Of a stretch of DNA of 64,000 bases, positions 62,118 to 64,000 are shown one piece after another (the first letter of the stretch is position 1; each line of letters starts with the position of its first letter). The DNA is from SW132 sp038150125 (GTDB lineage: Bacteria > Bacteroidota > Rhodothermia > Balneolales > Balneolaceae). The stretch is taken from positions 1-64,000 of the forward strand of contig NZ_JBBVMF010000007.1 of the NCBI RefSeq assembly GCF_038150125.1. Direction: 5' to 3'. The notes beneath the pieces are model-generated. The model searched no databases. It was not told the DNA's origin and worked only from the letters and a program-made list of their open reading frames with translations. Made by a program: the position numbers and the translations under genes.

Positions 62118-63272
62118 TTATATCTCATCAGAATAGTACGCCTTTACCTTCTCCCTCAAATTGAACCCGCTGCTCATCACCTCGCCGTAGGCTCCGGCGC
62201 TTCTGATAGCTACAAGATCGCCCCGTTCTACTTTCGGCATTTTGATTCCTTTTCGGAACGTATCGGACGTCTCACAGATTGGCCCGACCACATCGTAGGT
62301 TTGGAGAGGTTTGTCTGATGTGAGGACATCAACGCTATGAGACGCCTGGTAGAGGGCAGGGCGTATGAGCTCCGTCATGCCCGCATCAAGCACGGCAAAA
62401 TCTGTTGTGATACCTTCTTTTACGAACAGCACTTTTGAGATGAGGCTGCCACACTGACCTACGATACTTCGCCCCAACTCGAAATGTACCTGTTGGCCGT
62501 CCCTTAGCTTGAGATTATCTTCAAAGAGATTGAAAAATGGTTCGAAATCGGGATAAGGTTCCTCATCAGGCTTTTCGTAGCTGATGCCGAGGCCACCGCC
62601 CACATTCACATGCGTGAGAGGAAATCCTTCCTCTTCAAACCGATCCTGAATGAGGTTCACTTTTTCACACAAATCCTTGAACGGCTGCAGGTCGCGGATC
62701 TGCGAGCCGATATGAAAATGGATGCCGGTCAGGTTGACCGATTTGAGGTTGGGCAGCATCTTAAACAGCTTAGGGAGATGCTCGGGATTGACGCCAAACT
62801 TATTTTCAGACAACCCGGTGGTAATGTATTTATGTGTTTTAGCTTTCACATTTGGATTAAGCCGGACTGATACGTTGGCAACTTTACCCGCTTCCCGGGC
62901 CAGTTCGTTCAGTACAGATATCTCCTGGATAGATTCACAGTTGAAGGAGAAGATGTTGTGATAGAGGCCGGTTCGAATCTCCTCGTCTGTCTTGCCCACG
63001 CCCGCAAACGCAATTTGATCAGGGGTGAATCCGGCTTCAATGGCGCGCTCAATCTCCTTGCCGCTCACACAATCAATCCCAAGTCCCGCCTCGCGAATGA
63101 TCTCCAGAATGGGCAGATTGAAGTTAGCTTTTACAGCAAAATGCACGTGATACCCTTTGGACAGGCCATGTTTTTTCACTTGATCAAGCGTGTCCTGAAG
63201 CAGATTCAGGTCATAGTAGTAAAACGGAGTCTTGAGCGATCGAAATTTTTCGACGGGAAATGTGTCAGACAT
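62118..63272 (-). CDS. lysA: Diaminopimelate decarboxylase
   Basis: 384 residues, a PLP-dependent alanine-racemase-fold barrel. PLP lysine K48 (HFAVKANFN), then GIHFHIGSQI, NVGGGLGISY and the dimer-interface Cys in GPICETSDTF. It makes L-lysine from meso-diaminopimelate, the last step of lysine synthesis. Monocistronic; no other lysine genes nearby. Confidence 0.96.
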   Translation of the reverse strand: MSDTFPVEKFRSLKTPFYYYDLNLLQDTLDQVKKHGLSKGYHVHFAVKANFNLPILEIIREAGLGIDCVSGKEIERAIEAGFTPDQIAFAGVGKTDEEIRTGLYHNIFSFNCESIQEISVLNELAREAGKVANVSVRLNPNVKAKTHKYITTGLSENKFGVNPEHLPKLFKMLPNLKSVNLTGIHFHIGSQIRDLQPFKDLCEKVNLIQDRFEEEGFPLTHVNVGGGLGISYEKPDEEPYPDFEPFFNLFEDNLKLRDGQQVHFELGRSIVGQCGSLISKVLFVKEGITTDFAVLDAGMTELIRPALYQASHSVDVLTSDKPLQTYDVVGPICETSDTFRKGIKMPKVERGDLVAIRSAGAYGEVMSSGFNLREKVKAYYSDEI

Positions 63273-63519
63273 CAGTCAAATTGGGTTGGGTTGTCATCAA
63301 GCATGCAATAATACGGATTTGGATTCAATTATGTGAATGGGAATGTGGCCATAAACACTTACGGATACAATAAATCGATTTTTTTGATGAGAAATAAAAT
63401 AAATGATTCTATTTACCACTCGAGAGTTTAAGATTTGGAATCAAAACCGACGGTCTTCATGGGTTGATAAGTGATTCTTTTAAATATGGGTTAGCAGATT
63501 GGCGGGTCTTTACATTTCC
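63273..63519. other. Upstream region of lysA, nothing recognised
   Basis: No gene; contains the lysA promoter region on the minus strand. A plus-strand ORF that begins at 63464 is read across the transporter remnant and is unlikely to be real. Confidence 0.5.
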
Positions 63520-63708
63520 TCATGGCAGGTGGTCTTTCAAAACACCTGAGAGGAATTTAAATTTCCTGGCAAAGACGGGGAGAATAAATCCGTTGAGCGT
63601 CTGTGCCAGAATGATGACCGGCACGGGACGGAGCTCCATCACCCTAAACAGCAGACCAATGGCAAGCACGCCCATCCAGACTGACCGAAATTTCAGCCTT
63701 GTTACATT
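63520..63708 (-). pseudogene. Remnant of an Nramp-type metal transporter
   Basis: About 62 codons, minus strand, between stops, without a start codon. The peptide contains LKFRSVWMGVLAIGLLF and RPVPVIILAQTLNGFILPVF, which match the region around spans 7 to 8 of Nramp (MntH-like) proton-coupled Mn/Fe transporters. The following residues (ARKFKFLSGVLKDHLP) do not fit the family, so the copy is a deletion remnant. No other part of the gene is visible. Confidence 0.65.
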
Positions 63709-63803
63709 CTATGATGAATCGTTTGTGGGATCGGAAAGAAGTGATTTAGTCGTAATGGATCTGGATAGGGTGCGGTCTGGATACTTCTCAGGCTGATCGT
63801 TGT

Positions 63804-64000
63804 TCAAAGCCCTCTTCTCATAATTGCAGAACGCTTTGTTAGCCGCCGCGATAAATTAGAAAGTGTAATTTCTTTCACAGATTTAAAATCCTTTGTATTA
63901 AAAGTTGCCACTTTGTGGATGCTATGAGCTAAGCCAATGCTGATTATCTTAAAGTCATGGATTTTAAGGCCGGAAGGTGAATATCGATGCACCAATTCCT
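63804..64000 (-). CDS. PIN-domain toxin, C-terminal part (runs off the window)
   Basis: The frame is open to the right edge, so the N-terminal part lies beyond 64000. The visible residues (HDFKIISIGLAHSIHKVATFNTKDFKSVKEI) match the end of VapC-type PIN domains, including the last acidic position in NTKDF. It ends at 63804. With the FitAB/VapBC operon at 42.6-43.3 kb it would be a second PIN toxin; its antitoxin should lie to the right. Confidence 0.65.
   Translation of the reverse strand, partial: ELVHRYSPSGLKIHDFKIISIGLAHSIHKVATFNTKDFKSVKEITLSNLSRRLTKRSAIMRRGL

Noticed and set aside
63464..63796. 110-codon plus-strand ORF
   Set aside because: The opposite strand carries the Nramp-like remnant; the plus-strand reading has no domain and is most likely chance.

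Overview
The window looks like chromosomal DNA of a member of the Bacteroidota in the broad sense, most likely a Balneolia/Rhodothermia relative. This rests on a type IX secretion C-terminal sorting domain with an NYPNPFNPTT motif, a fused E1 alpha/beta 2-oxoacid dehydrogenase, a Bacteroidota-style rpsU start context, a serine palmitoyltransferase, an ECF sigma plus TPR kinase pair and many beta-propeller lipoproteins. The species is inferred, not proven. No rRNA, tRNA, CRISPR array or complete transposase was recognised.

Layout. 1-2.3 kb: an N-terminally truncated AI-2E transporter remnant, a 40-residue Lys-rich ORF with its own terminator, a small cupin and an AraC-type regulator. 2.25-2.85 kb: intergenic DNA with a duplicated palindromic repeat. 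2.9-8.5 kb: a tricorn-type protease, then a DUF3109 protein overlapping rpoN. 8.5-10.8 kb: an Lrp/AsnC regulator and an unknown membrane protein, closed by a 16-bp-stem terminator. 11-15.6 kb: serS, then an unusual operon of a 2-phosphoglycerate-kinase-like protein, a CBS-pair protein and a tandem metallophosphoesterase. 16-18 kb: a dgcN-dgcA-type pair for N-acetyl-D-glutamate turnover. 18.2-25.5 kb: a lactonase-fold lipoprotein, dusB, fbaB, a UPF0104 membrane protein with radA, rpsU and a DUF3667-like protein. 25.5-30 kb (minus strand): SDR, propeller/Ig secreted protein, mutY and a TIGR02757 protein, almost without gaps. 30-34 kb: GT4 glycosyltransferase, serine palmitoyltransferase and a GNAT-like protein, a probable sphingolipid locus. 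34-42.4 kb: fumC, the E1 fusion, heme A synthesis genes ctaB/ctaA (divergent), a MerR regulator, a GT2 glycosyltransferase and a methyltransferase.

42.4-45.2 kb is an accessory, repeat-dense island. Six ~100-bp elements share 13-15-bp terminal inverted repeats. Two pairs of them, each pair separated by exactly 24 bp, bracket a FitAB/VapBC-type toxin-antitoxin operon. The rest holds one small conserved-looking ORF and several other dispersed repeat families.

45.2-64 kb returns to ordinary genes: an SRAP/HMCES protein, a T9SS substrate, a TPR Ser/Thr kinase with its ECF sigma factor, glutaminase, gamma-carbonic anhydrase, an S23-type four-helix-bundle gene flanked by degenerate A/T-rich repeats, a thiolase, an ABC-F ATPase, a sialidase-fold lipoprotein with a CxCC motif, an M19 dipeptidase, an unknown 2-TM protein, a 6-bladed propeller lipoprotein and lysA. 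The right end carries a 62-codon remnant of an Nramp transporter and the C-terminal end of a PIN-domain toxin that runs off the window.

The most promising candidates for something undescribed are the 2PGK-like/CBS/tandem phosphoesterase operon, the paired terminal-inverted-repeat elements around the toxin-antitoxin module, and the repeat families shared between distant intergenic regions.
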